Below are positions 22,442 through 34,443 of a stretch of DNA of 64,000 nucleotides, in pieces. Source of the stretch: Cymbidium sinense (Eukaryota; Streptophyta; Magnoliopsida; Asparagales; Orchidaceae). A program made the translations under genes and the position numbers. The notes beneath the pieces are model-generated. The model ran no database searches and was not told the DNA's origin. It saw only the letters and a list, made by a program, of their open reading frames with translations. Each line of letters opens with the position of its first letter. The stretch's first letter is position 1. The stretch spans positions 57,411,161 through 57,475,160 of the forward strand of contig CM038218.1 of assembly GCA_021442155.1 (NCBI GenBank), read 5' to 3'.

Positions 22442-22444
<3 letters not shown>

Positions 22445-23869
22445 TTTGTGTATTTGGAGGACACCCTTGGTGGTAACTTTTCCTAAGCATGTATCCTATC
22501 TTTAGGGCAGTGTTAGTAAAACTCCTTGTAGGAATCACCTGGCTACTCTTGAGTTGATATAAGTCCCTAGAGACATTCACTCAGTAGTTACCCCTAGGTA
22601 GGGTTTGATTTGTTGTGCTACCAGCAGGTCACCCCAGCTGTTGTTCCCTACTTTAGAAGATGTAAGTCTGCTATGCCTTCTTCCTAGCATAGTAGGTACA
22701 AACCAAAAGGCAACCCCTTAGGTTAGCGAGCTCTACCCTATGGCCAGAAGAATATTCCTTTGGATTTCTAAATCTTAGATAGGACAAGTCCGAGATAGCC
22801 CCTTCTCAGTGGCTCCATCGCACACTGACATGGTCTATCAAATTTGACTGAGCTCACATCCATAATGAATATTCCCTCAATTCAAAATTAAACTAAACCA
22901 AACAAACAATATCAAATCACATGAACTTAAGATAAAATTAATCCTGACTACTTTTGAGTTGACATAAGTCCCCAGTGGCATTTACTCAATAGTCGCCCTA
23001 GGTCAGGTCCGATTTGTTATGCCTCCAATAGGTAACCCCAGCGATTGTTCCTCACTTTAGAAGATGTAATTCTACTATGCCTTCTTCCTAGCATTACCAT
23101 TACACAGTGAAGGGCAACCCCTTAGGTTGGCTAGCTCTTCTCCTCAGCTGATAGACTATCCCTTTGGATTTGTAAACTTGAGGTAAGTCAAGGCTGATAT
23201 AGCCCCTTCTCATTAGGTCCATGCACACGAGGTACATTAACAGAATTAACCCAATCTAATTTTCCCTCAATGGAGTTAAATCTCACCCTTCTCCCCAATG
23301 GAGCCCCAAATCATATATAAACAAGTCAAGAAAATAAATCAAATTTAAAACCAACCTCCCTAGCGGAGCCAAATTAAACCAACTCCCCAAGAGTATAAAT
23401 CAATGAAAATCCAACCAAATTCTTATCTCCAGTGAATACATCCCCAAACAAATCTATGAAATCAAACTCAAATCCCAATCCCTAGTGGATAGCCCAAACC
23501 TGCTTCTCTAGTGGAAGGTTCATATACCTGATCCCCAGTAGACTTGAGCCCATATCTCTAGTAGATATGCCTCCACATCAATTAAAATAAAACAAATTAA
23601 AGTCAATTCAATCTTAATCCATGGTGGATTATAGATTCTTATCCCTAGTGGATCTTCTTTCCACAAATCATATAATCAAATCAAGTTCAAACCTTATCCC
23701 CAATTGATTTTCTTCTTCTATGCTCTTGACATAAACCCCTCACATGTCATGTCCAATGCATATGTGATCGCATAGCGGATCTCCCTCCATGTCCTTGACA
23801 TGGAATTCTTATCAAATCTTATTTCTTTTTTTATGCACACCTTTAATACTTCAACCAAATGTATTCATT

Positions 23870-25325
23870 CAAATTACATCATCTTAACATTGTAATCAAT
23901 CATTTTATGATTTATGATGGTGCAAGCTCAAACTAACTATACAATATCATGCTAAACATAATATAGTGAACTAACACACTATATTATATTATAATATATG
24001 ATGTTATATTATAATTTTCTAAAATATAATATATTATCTAACATTACATCTCAGTAGAATCACTTAAAAGGAACAAATAACAAAATTTTCTCAAAATATG
24101 AATAATGTTCATTTTGGATGTAAAATTGTTATTTTTCTATTTGAAATAGTATAAAATAGCATAATTTTGGTGTTGCTTCTTGGTGTGTGTCATGAATTTG
24201 GCCAAATTCTTCCATCTCAACCTTCAAATTAACATTTTTGTGAGTTTTGACCCAATGTGTTATAACAAAAGTAAAACATACTAAAATGTACAATAACATT
24301 TAGTAACACACCACCACATTCATATATACGTGAAGTTATATTGTTATGTACATTATATTTTACTATGCTTTCATATAATATATTATGTTACATTACAGCT
24401 TAAAATGAATCACTTTAAGTAAAAAATTTATAAAATTTGGTTGAAAAATGAACATTTATTTTGAATGCAAAATTTCATTCTTTAGATTAAATGACACACC
24501 ATAGCACACCCCCAATGATGTTCCCTAAAGCTTACCTTAAATTTTGCCAAATCCCATCATCTCAGCCTATAAATCAGTATTTTTATAAATTATACCAGAA
24601 CAAACTCTACTACATCATACTATAACAAACTAAAATATGTTGAACAATTAGTAATAATACACAATAGTATGCTATAATGCATGATGCTACACAATGTTAT
24701 GGCATCCTATATTTTAATACACTATAAAATTATATTATATTATATTGCATATCACATCACAAGGGATTGCTTAAGATAAAAAAATATAAAATTAGTCTAA
24801 ATAATAAAGAATTAGATATTTTAGTCGTATCACTTACATATTTTAAATTGAAACAATATATTATGATTCCATGCTCTACTTATTATGAATTTGGCCGAAT
24901 TCCACCATTTTAAAGTCTAAATCAACATTTTTATAAATATTGCTAATGTAAGCTGTAAGTTTGTAAAATACTAAAAGAATTTAAAATGCATAGAATAATA
25001 TATTATGATATATGATGTTATACTATGATACAACATATAATATTTATTTTGAACATAAAATCTTACTTTTTAGACTACAAGTGGCATAGCACACCTTTGG
25101 CACTACAACCTAATTCCCACTTCAAATTTAACAAATTTCATCATCTGATTTATTAAATCAATATTTTATGATTTATATTAATATATATAGGGCACAATAC
25201 CATAATATACTAAAACATTTCAAAACATCCTATAACATCAAAAAACACATCACTACATGCTCAAACATATGATGCTACATTATATTATAATATATTGTAT
25301 TATAATATGATTTAGGGTATTTAAA
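23870..25325 (+). repeat. Degenerate AT-rich satellite, monomer about 346 bp
   Basis: An anchor of the type gaatttggccaaattc-catct, then caa-tcaacatttttataa, recurs at 24,193, about 24,539, about 24,885 and about 25,125, with a weaker copy near 23,880. The first two intervals are 346 bp each; the last is about 240 bp and reflects a deletion. A second anchor (tattttgaatgcaaaat, then 'catagcacacc') recurs at about 24,110, 24,458, 24,805 and 25,043 with the same intervals. Between anchors lie palindromic AT runs such as atattataatatattat. About 115 bp of unassigned sequence (25,326-25,440) separates it from the telomere-like tract. No coding content. Confidence 0.75.
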
Positions 25326-25770
25326 TCTCTAATTATCATGGGAAAGTCTCTTGAGGACATTTTCTTTAGCTACCATAACTATGTTATGATTAGGTCATTC
25401 TTTAAATCTACTCTTAATGACATCTTTATTCAAGGATAAGGTTTTAGGGTTTAGGGTTAGTGTTTAAGGTTTAAGGTGAGTTTAGGGTTTATAGTTTACA
25501 GTTTAGGGTTTGGGGTTTAGGGTTTAGGGTTTAGGGTTGTAGATTTTAGGGTTTATGGTTTATGGTTTTAGGGTTTAGGGTTCAAGGTTTTAGGGATTAG
25601 GGTATAGGGTTTAGGGTTTAGGATTTAGGTTTGAGGGTTTAATTTTTAGGGTTTAATGTTTTTAGGGTTTAGGGTTGAAGGTTTTGTGTTTATGTTTTAA
25701 GTTTAAGGTTTAAGTTTTAGTTTAATGTTTAGGATTTAGGGTTTTAGGTTTAGAGTTTAAGATTTTTTTT

Positions 25771-26243
25771 AACAGAGAACAAATTCATATTCAACATTTC
25801 TTTTTTTTATTTCATCAACCAAGTAGCACCCCAAGTTTTGTAAGACACAAGCGAGAACATAAATAAAAAATAAGCACCCATAGAGCAAATCAAAAATCTT
25901 AGATAAGTAGAACTGTCTCTAATATAAAGACATAATTCCATAAGCAGTAGATTGGATTTGCCATTCTTCATTTTCTCCAATTCCCATCAGAACCACCCCA
26001 CCTCTCGAGTAGCAGGAACCTCCATCATATCCCCGATCTCTCCTTCTGCCACCACCATGGTTGTAACCTCCATCGCTCCTCTCACCTCCAAAACCATCAC
26101 CGCTCCAACCACCACCTCCATATCAACTAGCACCTCCAGATCCGCCACCACCACAGTGATAATTGCCACCTCTGCCTTTGCCTCCACCACAGATCTAGAT
26201 TGAGCCTAGTTGACGGTGATGCCATCAAGGTTCTACCCATTCT
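25771..26243 (-). pseudogene. Captured GR-RBP 3' fragment, copy in array unit 1
   Basis: Read on the minus strand it starts Asn-Gly-stop-Asn-Leu-Asp-Gly, then ITVN-stop-AQSRS, a Gly-rich tail and a C-terminal GNWRK-stop typical of plant GR-RBPs, followed by a 3' UTR-like stretch ending near an A-rich run (aaataaaaaaaagaaatg). At least two in-frame stops and several indels make it a pseudogene. It is the same segment as 11,697-12,143. The open frames called over it on either strand are out of the ancestral frame. Confidence 0.75.
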
Positions 26244-27365
26244 TAGGGTTTAGGGTTAGTTTAGGGTTTAGGGTTTAGGGTTCAGGGTTTAAAGTTTATG
26301 GTTATAGGTTTTAGGGTTTAGGGTTTAGGGGTTGAAGGTTTAGGGTTTAGGTTTTAGGGTTTAGGGTTTAGGGTTTAGGGTTTTAGGGTTTACTGTTTAG
26401 GGTTTAGGATTTAGGGTTCAGAGTTTAGGGTTTAGGGTTACTTTTAGGGTTTAGGGTTTAAGATTTAATATTTAGGATTTAAGGTTCAGCATTTAGGGTT
26501 TTTTTTTCTAAATTAAGTAAACTAGTAGGTTTAGGTTTATTTAGTTTATTTTTGGTTTATTTGAGTTTATTTTATTTTTCATTTTTATTTGGGTTAGTTT
26601 TTAATTTTGTTTAGTTTAGTTTATTTATTTTATTTTATTTATTTTAGTTTAGGTTTTATATTTTAATTTATTTTAGTTTAGGTTTTATATTTTAATTTAT
26701 TTTTTAGGTTAAGGTTTATTATTTAGTTGAGTTTTATTTTTATTTTATTTTTCTAGATTTAGGTTTTAGGTTTTTATTTTAAGTAGATTTTTAGGTTTTA
26801 TTTTTTTAGTTTAGGTTTAAGTTTAGGTTTATTTTTAGTTTATTTTATTTTATTTAGTATAGGTTTAGGTTTAGGTTTTATTTATTTTAATTTAGTTTAT
26901 TTTAGTTTAGCTTTAGGTTTATTTTATTTATAATTTAGGTTTAGGTTTTTTTTTGGTTTAGGGTTTAGGTTTTAATTTTTATTTATTTTTAGGTTTATTT
27001 TTTAAGTTTAAGTTTTTATTTTAAATTATTTTAGGTTTATTTTATTTTTATTTTATGCTTAGTTTTTATTTTATTTTGCCTTTTTATTTTTTTAGTTTAG
27101 TTTAGGTTTTTATTTATTTTATTTTAATTTAGTTTTTATTTATTATTTTATTTTTTTTTAGGTTTAAGTTTAGGTTTTAGTTTATGTTTTTTTTAGTTTT
27201 ATTTATTTATTTTTTGGTTTATGTTTTTTTATTTATTTTATTTTTTAGTTTTATTTAGTTTAGGTTTAGGTTTTTAACTTTTTAGTGTTTAGGGTTTAGG
27301 GTTAGTTTAGGGTTTAGGTTTTAAGTTAAGGGCTTAACTTTTAGTTTAGGGTTTAAAGTTTTTTT

Positions 27366-27812
27366 TTTAAATAGAGAACAAATTTAGATTCAATATTTTT
27401 TCTTTTCAATTTAATCAATTAAGTAGCACCCTAAGTTTTTTAAGAAATAATCGATGGCATAGATAAAAAATTAACACCCATAGGGCAAATAAAAATCCAT
27501 AGATAAGTAGAATTGTCTCTACTGTAAAGGCAAAGTTCCATAAGAAGTAAATCAGATCGACCATTCTTCAATTTCTCTAGATCCCATCAACCACCTCTTT
27601 AGAGTAGTACGTATTGCTATATCAGGATCTCTCCTCACATGCCACCATGGCTGTAACCTCATCACTCTCATGCCTCTATAACCACCATTACTCACCCACC
27701 ACCTCCATATCCCTCAGATCCCCAGCTTGTGATAGCCACCTCACACTTTGCCTCCAGGATCTAGAGCACGGTTGATGGTGATGTTCCTACCATGAAGGTT
27801 CTGCCCATTCTT
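27366..27812 (-). pseudogene. Captured GR-RBP 3' fragment, copy in array unit 2
   Basis: On the minus strand the beginning reads NGQNLHGRNITINRAL, the best preserved version of the last RRM strand among the three copies. The Gly-rich part is shortened by many small deletions. The 3' UTR-like part matches the other copies (gtagagacaattctacttatc, then gggtgctacttaattgatt). Boundaries with TTTAGGG sequence are the same on both sides as in unit 1, so the fragment was part of the unit before it was tandemly duplicated. Confidence 0.75.
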
Positions 27813-29756
27813 AAGGCTTAAATTTAGGTTTAGGTTTATTTTTAAATTTATTTAGTTACTTTAGGATTAGTTTTAGGGTTCAGGGTTTAGGGATTAGGCT
27901 TAGGGCTTAGGGTTTAGTGTTTAGGGTTTAGGTTTACGGTTTAGAGTTTTAAAGTTTATGCTATTAAGGTTTGGGGTGTAAGGTTTAGGCATAGGGTTTA
28001 GGGTTTAGGGTTTAGGGTTTAGGGTTATAAGTTTAGGGTTTAGGGTTTAGGATTTAGGGTTTATGGTTTTTTTTAAAATTAAGTAAATGGTATGTTTAGG
28101 TTTATTTAGTTTTTTTTATTTAATTTTTATTTATTTTAGTTTCTTTTATTTTTTATTTTTATTTAGGTTTATCTTTTATTTTTATTTAGTTAAGTTTATT
28201 TATTTTAATTTAGTTTTTTATTTTAGTTTATTTTTTTAGTTGAGTTTTATTTTTAGTTTATTTTTTAGGTTTGTGTTTTATTTTTTTAATTTTAGGTTTA
28301 GGTTTAGGTTTTTATTTTATTTTTTTAGGTTTAGGTTTTAGGTTTTTATTATAGTTTTATTTTTAGGTTTTATTTTTTAGTTTAGGTTTTGGTTTAGGTT
28401 TAGTTTATTTTAAGATTAGGTTTACGTTTTATTTATTTTAGTTTATTTATTTTAGTTTAGGTTTAGGTTTATTTTATTTTAGGTTTAAGTTTTTTTTTTG
28501 AGTTTAGGGTTTAGGTTTTATTTTTTATTTATTTTTAGGTTTATTTTTAGTTTTAGGTTTTATTTTATTTTATTATAGTTTTATTTTATTTTTATTTTAT
28601 GTTTAATTTTTATTTTATTTAGATTTTTTTTAGGATTATTTTATTTTTTAGTTTAGCTTAGGTTTTTATTTATTTTACTTTAGTTTATTTTTTTTATGTT
28701 TATGTTTAGGTTTTATTTTAAGTTCTTATTTTATTTTATTATTTTATTTTATTTAGGTTTAATTTTTTTTTTAGTTTTAATTTAGTTTAGGTTTAGGTTT
28801 TTAGGTTTTTAAGGTTTAGGGTTTAGGGTTTAGGGTTTAGGGTTTAGGGTTTAGTGTTTTAGGGTTTATGGTTTTAGGGTTTAGGGTTTAATGTTTAGGT
28901 TATAGGGTATAGGGTTAGCTTAGACTTTAAGGTTAGTTTATGGTTTATGGTTTAGGCTTTAAGATTTAGGGTTTTTGGGGTTTAGGGTTTAGGGTTAGTT
29001 TGGAGTTTAGGGTTTAGGGTTTATGGTTTTAGAGTTTAGGGCTTACGGTGTAGGGTTTAGGATTTTGGGTTTAGGGTTAGGGTTTAGGGTTTAGGGTTTA
29101 GGGATTAGTGTTGTAAGATTAGGGTTGTAAGTTTAAGGTTTAGGGTTTAGGGTTAGTTTTATGGTTTAGGGTTTAGGATTTAGGGTTTAGGGTTTAGGGG
29201 TTTTTTTAAAAAAATTATGTAAATGAGTAGGTTTAGGTTTATTTAGTTTATTTTTCTTTATTTTAATTTATTTTATTTTTTATATTTATTTAGTTTTTTA
29301 TTTAGTTTAGTTTATTTATTTTAGGTTTTTTATTTTAGTTTAGGTTTTTTATTTTAGTTTATTTTTTAAGTTTAGGTTTATGTTTATTTTTTAGTTTAGA
29401 TTTATTTTTTCTTTTTTTAGGTTTAGGTTTTATTTTTTATTTTTATGTTTATGTTTAGGTTTTTATTTTATTTATTTAGGTTTAGGTTTTAGGTTTTTTA
29501 GGTTTTTTTTAGTTTAGGTTTAAGTTTATTTTTAGTTTGTTTAATTTTATTTAGTTTAGGGTTTAGGTTATTTTAGGTTTAGGTTTAGGTTTTATTTATT
29601 TTAGTTTAGTTTTTTTTAGTTTAGATTTATGTTTATTTTATTTTATTTATTTTAGGTCTAAGTTTTTTTTAGTTTAGGGTTTAGGTTTTATTTTTATTTA
29701 TTTTTACGTTTATTTTTTAGGTTTAGGTTTTTATTTAGTTTTTATTTTTTTTAGGA

Positions 29757-31489
29757 TTTTGTGCCACCATCCTTCAAGATCTTTGATGGCAGTGTGAACC
29801 CATGATAGCACATTGCACACTTTAGAGCCAATTGTTGCAACACTCGTGGTAGCAACGAACTCCTCTTCCCCCTTTTTAGTTATTCGTTTCAGTTACGTAT
29901 TGCTGGAGTATCTTTGAATTGCCCAGCGATTAGGTGAAGACTTTCTGAGTTGGAGCACATCTTCATCAAGAGGTTTGTTGGAGCTCAGTAGAGGGTGATT
30001 GTAGCAACCTCATTATGAAATAGAAACTCAGCAGTACCTTGTTGATTACATTCTCGGGTGGTGCAACTGAGCATGAAATACAAACTATACACGAAATAGC
30101 ATGCCATTGAGATTCTTCTCAAGAATATCGATGGCACAGTCTCTTCATGCTTAAGGTCTTTACCATCAAACATTTGAAATTAATCAACAAGGAGGCTAGC
30201 CTAGGAAGCCAGATGCCTTTTCACCAATCGTCTAGGCTAATCCAAAGGTATTTGAAGAAGCCGGGGATAGTTGTGTCAATGGAATGAGGGAAGCAACTAA
30301 AGTTGGTATGAGAGACTATGAGCTCGTGACCTCCTTTGCCACCACCTCGACCATCATACAGGCCTCCACAACAACCATTTCGACCACCTTAGCAGCCTAC
30401 CCAGTAGCGGTATTCATATTCATCGCAAGATAGCTACTTTCCACCTACTCTTGCCTATAGATTTAATAAGCTATATTCAATCAAGAGGGAGGTAGTTAGG
30501 AAAATCTTTAAGAATCTCTTAAAGCAACCTAACTTTATTACCGAGCCTAAGAGAGAAGGAAGTGGGCAAGAGTGATGATCCTAGCTATTGCTTACCTTGC
30601 ATGTTAGGCCATATCTTAAAGGATTATATCACTTTGAAGGACTAGCTTGAGTACAGTTACAAGTTGAGAGCCGTAGTCATCCTTAAGGAATACTTATTAG
30701 ACCAACCATCTAGTTTTGTTAGAGTAATCCTTGGGGATACTTGTGATCCTCTTAAGACCAAATAAGGATATCTCCTATCTCAACCTCTAAGATCATTTCT
30801 AAGATCAAGAAGCTTTCTTGTAGGTGCCTGAAGTAGCTCAAACCTCCAACACCAAGGATGGTTTGCATGTTGCAAAAGACAGCTCGAGGAGGGTGATAGC
30901 CCAGCAACAGCACTAGCTCACCATACTTGCCAGGGATAGTCTAGTAGCACACCCGTTAGTACTCCCTCCATTTGCTACCACCTCTTACCTAGCTCCTCTT
31001 CTAGTGACAGCATTGTATCTGAATAAGGGCACTAAATCCCTTACTACTTACTTTACTTGATTTACATGTACCTCCACCCAAAAGAAATTAATAAAGCGGA
31101 TTCTACTTAAATATTGTCTACTTCTTATGCTCTTGATTTTATTCCTATTGAAAGCTCTTTGAGTCTAAATAAAAATAATAGCTCTAGTAGATCTGATCCT
31201 TTCCTTTCTGATTCAGAGCCAGACTATCCTTCTCTAAATCAATCGGGTTCACCTCTTGAGATTGACATGGAGTCAACTAACTCTGAGGATCCCATAGGAG
31301 AAGTTGTAGATGCCCGATAAGAAGGTAGAACTTTCCATAAGCTCATCATTCCAAGAAGTCACTAAATTCAATGTGGCAAAGTTCTACCTCATTAGGTAGC
31401 ACCTTAGGATAAGTATAAGCAAGTTATTAGTTCTAGTAAGCAGATAGCCTCCATAGAATGCTCCACATATGGATATGCTTGTGGAGGAC
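29757..31489 (+). pseudogene. Tat-like gag fragment of host element F, interrupted by element C
   Basis: Colinear with the gag of A (10,618-9,000 minus) and C (43,450-45,150). It begins at a 'tgccaccatccttcaagatc' block, has the FIKRFV-type capsid segment (about 29,960), a MPLRF/FLRRI-type stretch before the proline-rich linker (about 30,100-30,440), and a zinc-knuckle remnant (YCLPCMLGHILKDY, about 30,570-30,620). The acidic gag-pro linker is open at 31,114-31,320 (ESSLSLNKNNSSS, LEIDMES, DPIGEV). Stops and frame slips occur throughout. The protease is not reached because element C starts at 31,490. The last five bases before C are AGGAC; the matching duplication cannot be checked because C's right end is lost. 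Confidence 0.8.
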
Positions 31490-32489
31490 TGTTGACCTCA
31501 TTTTTAGAATGAGCTCTCAACCCCTCCATCTTAGGCTTAGGATTCCTCTTAGACTTTAAGAGCTCTTTAGTCTTAAGACACATCTAGTGATTAGGTGAAC
31601 ACTCAACCTAGCCCTAGAGACTTAGAAGAGTTAGCCATAGGAATAGGTCATGCCTTAGGGGTGTTATGAAAATTTCCTACCCTTAGCTCAAACCATTCCT
31701 CACTTTCCTTCTTTCCAAGTCAAACTCCAAATCAATTCTATTTGATTTTCTCCAAACTCAAATCAAATCCATGATTGAAATCCATGATTGAAATATATAA
31801 TTGAAACCCATGATCAAAATCCATCAAAATTCCTAAGTCTAAATCTTTCTAAGTCCTTAATCTTCTATTAAGGACTTAACCAAAATCAACTCTAAACTAA
31901 TTCAAAGTCATGGGATTTTCTCAAAACTCATTTATATTCTCATTTATATTCACATATATAAATGAAATATAAATATAAATCAATCAAACCAAAGTCAAAA
32001 ATTCAAACATCAAACTCCAAAATTTTCCTAAGTCCCTTAAATCCCTCTTAATGGACTTAACCAAAATTATGATCAAAACCACTTCAAATCCCTTAAATTT
32101 TCTCATGATCCATTTATATTCTCATTTATATTCACATATATAAATGAAATATAAATTCAAACAATCAAAACCAATTCAAAAATCAAACTCAAACCCACTC
32201 ATTCAACTAAGCCTTTCAATTCAAAATCTTGAACTTAGCTAAATCAATTTCAGATCAAGCCAAACTCTTGATTTTCCTTCATGATTCAATCAACCCTAAA
32301 ATCATGAACCCATATATAAATCCAAACTCCAATAACCAAATCAAAACATAGTTCAAAAACGAATCCAAAATCTCTTCATATTGTTCCTTTGAATATGAAA
32401 TTATCAAATGGATCAAAACCCATTTAACTTCAAACCACTTGTAAATGGATTTATATTTCAATCATAAGTCCATATACAAGATTAATCAA

Positions 32490-33310
32490 GCTCAAAGCTT
32501 TGACCAAGCCATTTGACCCTTAGGCTCACTTGACCTAAAGTGACCTAAAGTACCCTTATGAGCCAAATTCTAATCCTAAATTGGATTGAACCAAACTCAC
32601 CTATGCCTCTCATCATGATCAACAATCTTCATGGGATGATCAATCAATCAAATTGGGTCAAACCAAGTCAAACCTAAGGGTTGACCAAGTCAACACTTAG
32701 AAATGAAACCTAACATAGCCAAATTCATAGGCTAAATTGATTGAAACCATTGATCTACGTTCACTCATGACCTATGTTTGAACTTGACCAAGCCAACATT
32801 CGAGCCTAACCTAGCCAATTGGCCACTTGATCCAAGTTCACCCAACTTGACCTAAAAAGTCAAAATGTGTCAAAACTTGATCTAAGCCAAATTGATCCAA
32901 ACCAATGGGTCAAGTTCATTCCAAATCACTTGTTGAACTTGACCAAAGCCTCAATTGGCCAACTAGACTAACTAGCCCAATTGACCTTAGACCTAACTTG
33001 ACTAAAGGGGTCATGTTGAGCCAAATTTGAACATAACCAAAATTAGTTGGAAACAAAGATACCAATCCACTCCATATGACTAACCTAACCTAAACCTACC
33101 CTACCTCAAATAGCTCAAATGGGTCAAATAGGTCAACTTGACCCATTTGACCTTATGAAGTCATATGAGCCAAATTCAAAACTATACCAAACTGAATCAA
33201 ACCAAAGCCACCAAAATATTTCAAATGGTCATATGAACTTGTCCCAATTTGACCAATTAGTCAACTTGACCCAAATTGACCCATTTTGACCTAAATGGGT
33301 CAACATGAGC
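32490..33310 (+). promoter_or_regulatory. TTGAC[C/T] (W-box-like) cluster in 5' LTR C
   Basis: Many ttgacc, ttgact and ggtcaa words (for example around 32,500-32,545, 32,640-32,700, 33,120-33,150 and 33,240-33,300). The same block is kept in the 3' LTR at 53,490-54,330. WRKY binding is an inference from the core motif. Confidence 0.45.
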
Positions 33311-34443
33311 CAAACCTTATCAAATGAACTCCAAATCTAATTTAACTTGGCCAAACCTATTTTCTCCACATACCCAACATATCCAAATTGAAAAATCAAA
33401 AAATGACCATCCTACCTATAGGCCATAGAACAAATTTTGGCTTAATCTATGGGTAATTTGGTCATACCCTCTTCATATCCACTTGATGCTTTCTAATAGC
33501 TCAAGGGGACCTAATGAAGAGTGGTGCACCCAACCCAATGGGTTTGGGTCAGCCCAATTGGCCCCAAGGCCAAACCTGACCCCATGGGTCAAAATGGCAA
33601 ATTCAAACTCCCTCATCCACTCAATTTCAAGCACATGGGAGGTTTGAAATCCACTCAAGGCCTCAAACCGACCATGTGCAAACATCTAATTGATCAAACA
33701 ACCCTCCCATTGTGAACAATTGGATCAAAATGATAAATAAGCTTGTGGCATCCGATCCTTCAAGGGGAGATATACTCATTGAATTCAAATCCATCATTCC
33801 TTATTTTGATTGAACCTAAGAAAGTCAAAGAAGCAATTCCAGCCTCCTCAAGCTTCGAGTGAAATCAAACTTCATCTTCTCTTTTGCAGTGAAAATAGGA
33901 GCTTAATCCAATCTTGAACTTCCACACTAAAAACCACCTCAATTCCTTGTACACTTCTAAGGACCAATCAGCTCAGCTTCCATTGGAGTTCTCCCAGCAA
34001 GGAGAGGGTGGATCAAAGCCACAAGGATCTTCATGTGGTGTTGGTCCATAGAGCAAGCCACTCAATCCCAAGGCCTAGGAATTTCAAGGGCTTTGTCTAC
34101 CTGAAGCTACCTCATCTATCTCGAGCACCAATGAGGTATGGATTTTTCTAACCACCTAGCATAGGAGGTGTTGGTCCTTTGTGAAGGGAATTTTCAATTC
34201 ATGCAAATCCCACCATTGGATGTGCCACTCATTGGCTTTAGATGGTGTGGGTTAAGTCTTGTTTGAATCCAAGCTCAATCCAGCTCTGATCTTCACCTAG
34301 ATCATGGACGGTCTCTGTTTATCTAAGGAGAAGAATTGGGGAGATCTTGGCCATCCATCCGTGTATTTTGGATGGACGGCTTAGATTATTACCATGTTTA
34401 AAATTTGATTTATCCTTTTTAAAATTATAGGGAGATCTCTTGT

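Larger units (their letters stand above)
21301..23790 (+). repeat. 3' non-coding region with diverged ~400-bp repeats, host copy B
   Basis: The region follows the integrase stop and parallels 49,731-52,487 in C and 60,601-63,135 in D. Imperfect repeats begin near 21,523, 21,780, 22,549 and 22,948. The last two share ttgagttga-ataagtccc, ggcattcactcaatagtc, ccctaggt, agaagatgtaa, ctatgccttcttcctagca and aaccccttaggtt. From about 23,260 to 23,720 there is a ladder of short words (tccccaatgga, ccctagtgga, tctccagtga). A long repeat-rich 3' region is typical of Tat-type elements. No host 3' LTR start is found after it; the sequence instead changes into the 346-bp satellite. The open frames at 21,767-21,991 and 22,165-22,580 show no recognised domain. 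Confidence 0.7.
25441..29756. repeat. Telomere-like TTTAGGG higher-order array, right copy
   Basis: The plus strand carries runs of exact TTTAGGG (for example 26,340-26,385 and 28,811-28,850) among variants. Order along the plus strand: dense TTTAGGG (25,441-25,770), GR-RBP (25,771-26,243), dense (26,244-26,507), hinge (26,508-26,550, taaattaagtaaa then gtaggtttaggtttatttag), TTTATTTTAGG-rich (to about 27,275), dense, GR-RBP (27,366-27,812), dense, hinge (28,070), TTTA-rich (to 28,800), dense (28,805-29,204), hinge (29,205), TTTA-rich (to 29,756). Hinge spacing is 1,562 then about 1,135 bp; the shorter unit lacks the ~440-bp GR-RBP part. The tract ends at gag at the same gag position as in the left copy. 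Confidence 0.85.

Noticed and set aside
22165..22580. Ile/Tyr-repeat proteins on both strands
   Set aside because: Products of the (AT)n microsatellite.
25952..26203. Thr/Ser-rich plus-strand frame and Val/Glu-rich minus-strand frame
   Set aside because: Both are out of the ancestral frame of the GR-RBP pseudogene on the minus strand.
25441..29756. A functional telomere
   Set aside because: It is internal, flanked by tens of kilobases, heavily diverged and interrupted by gene fragments.
33473..33715. Overlapping frames on both strands in LTR C
   Set aside because: Part of the region is repeated in the 3' LTR at 54,472-54,708, but in a different open length and with indels; it is conserved as LTR DNA and not as protein.
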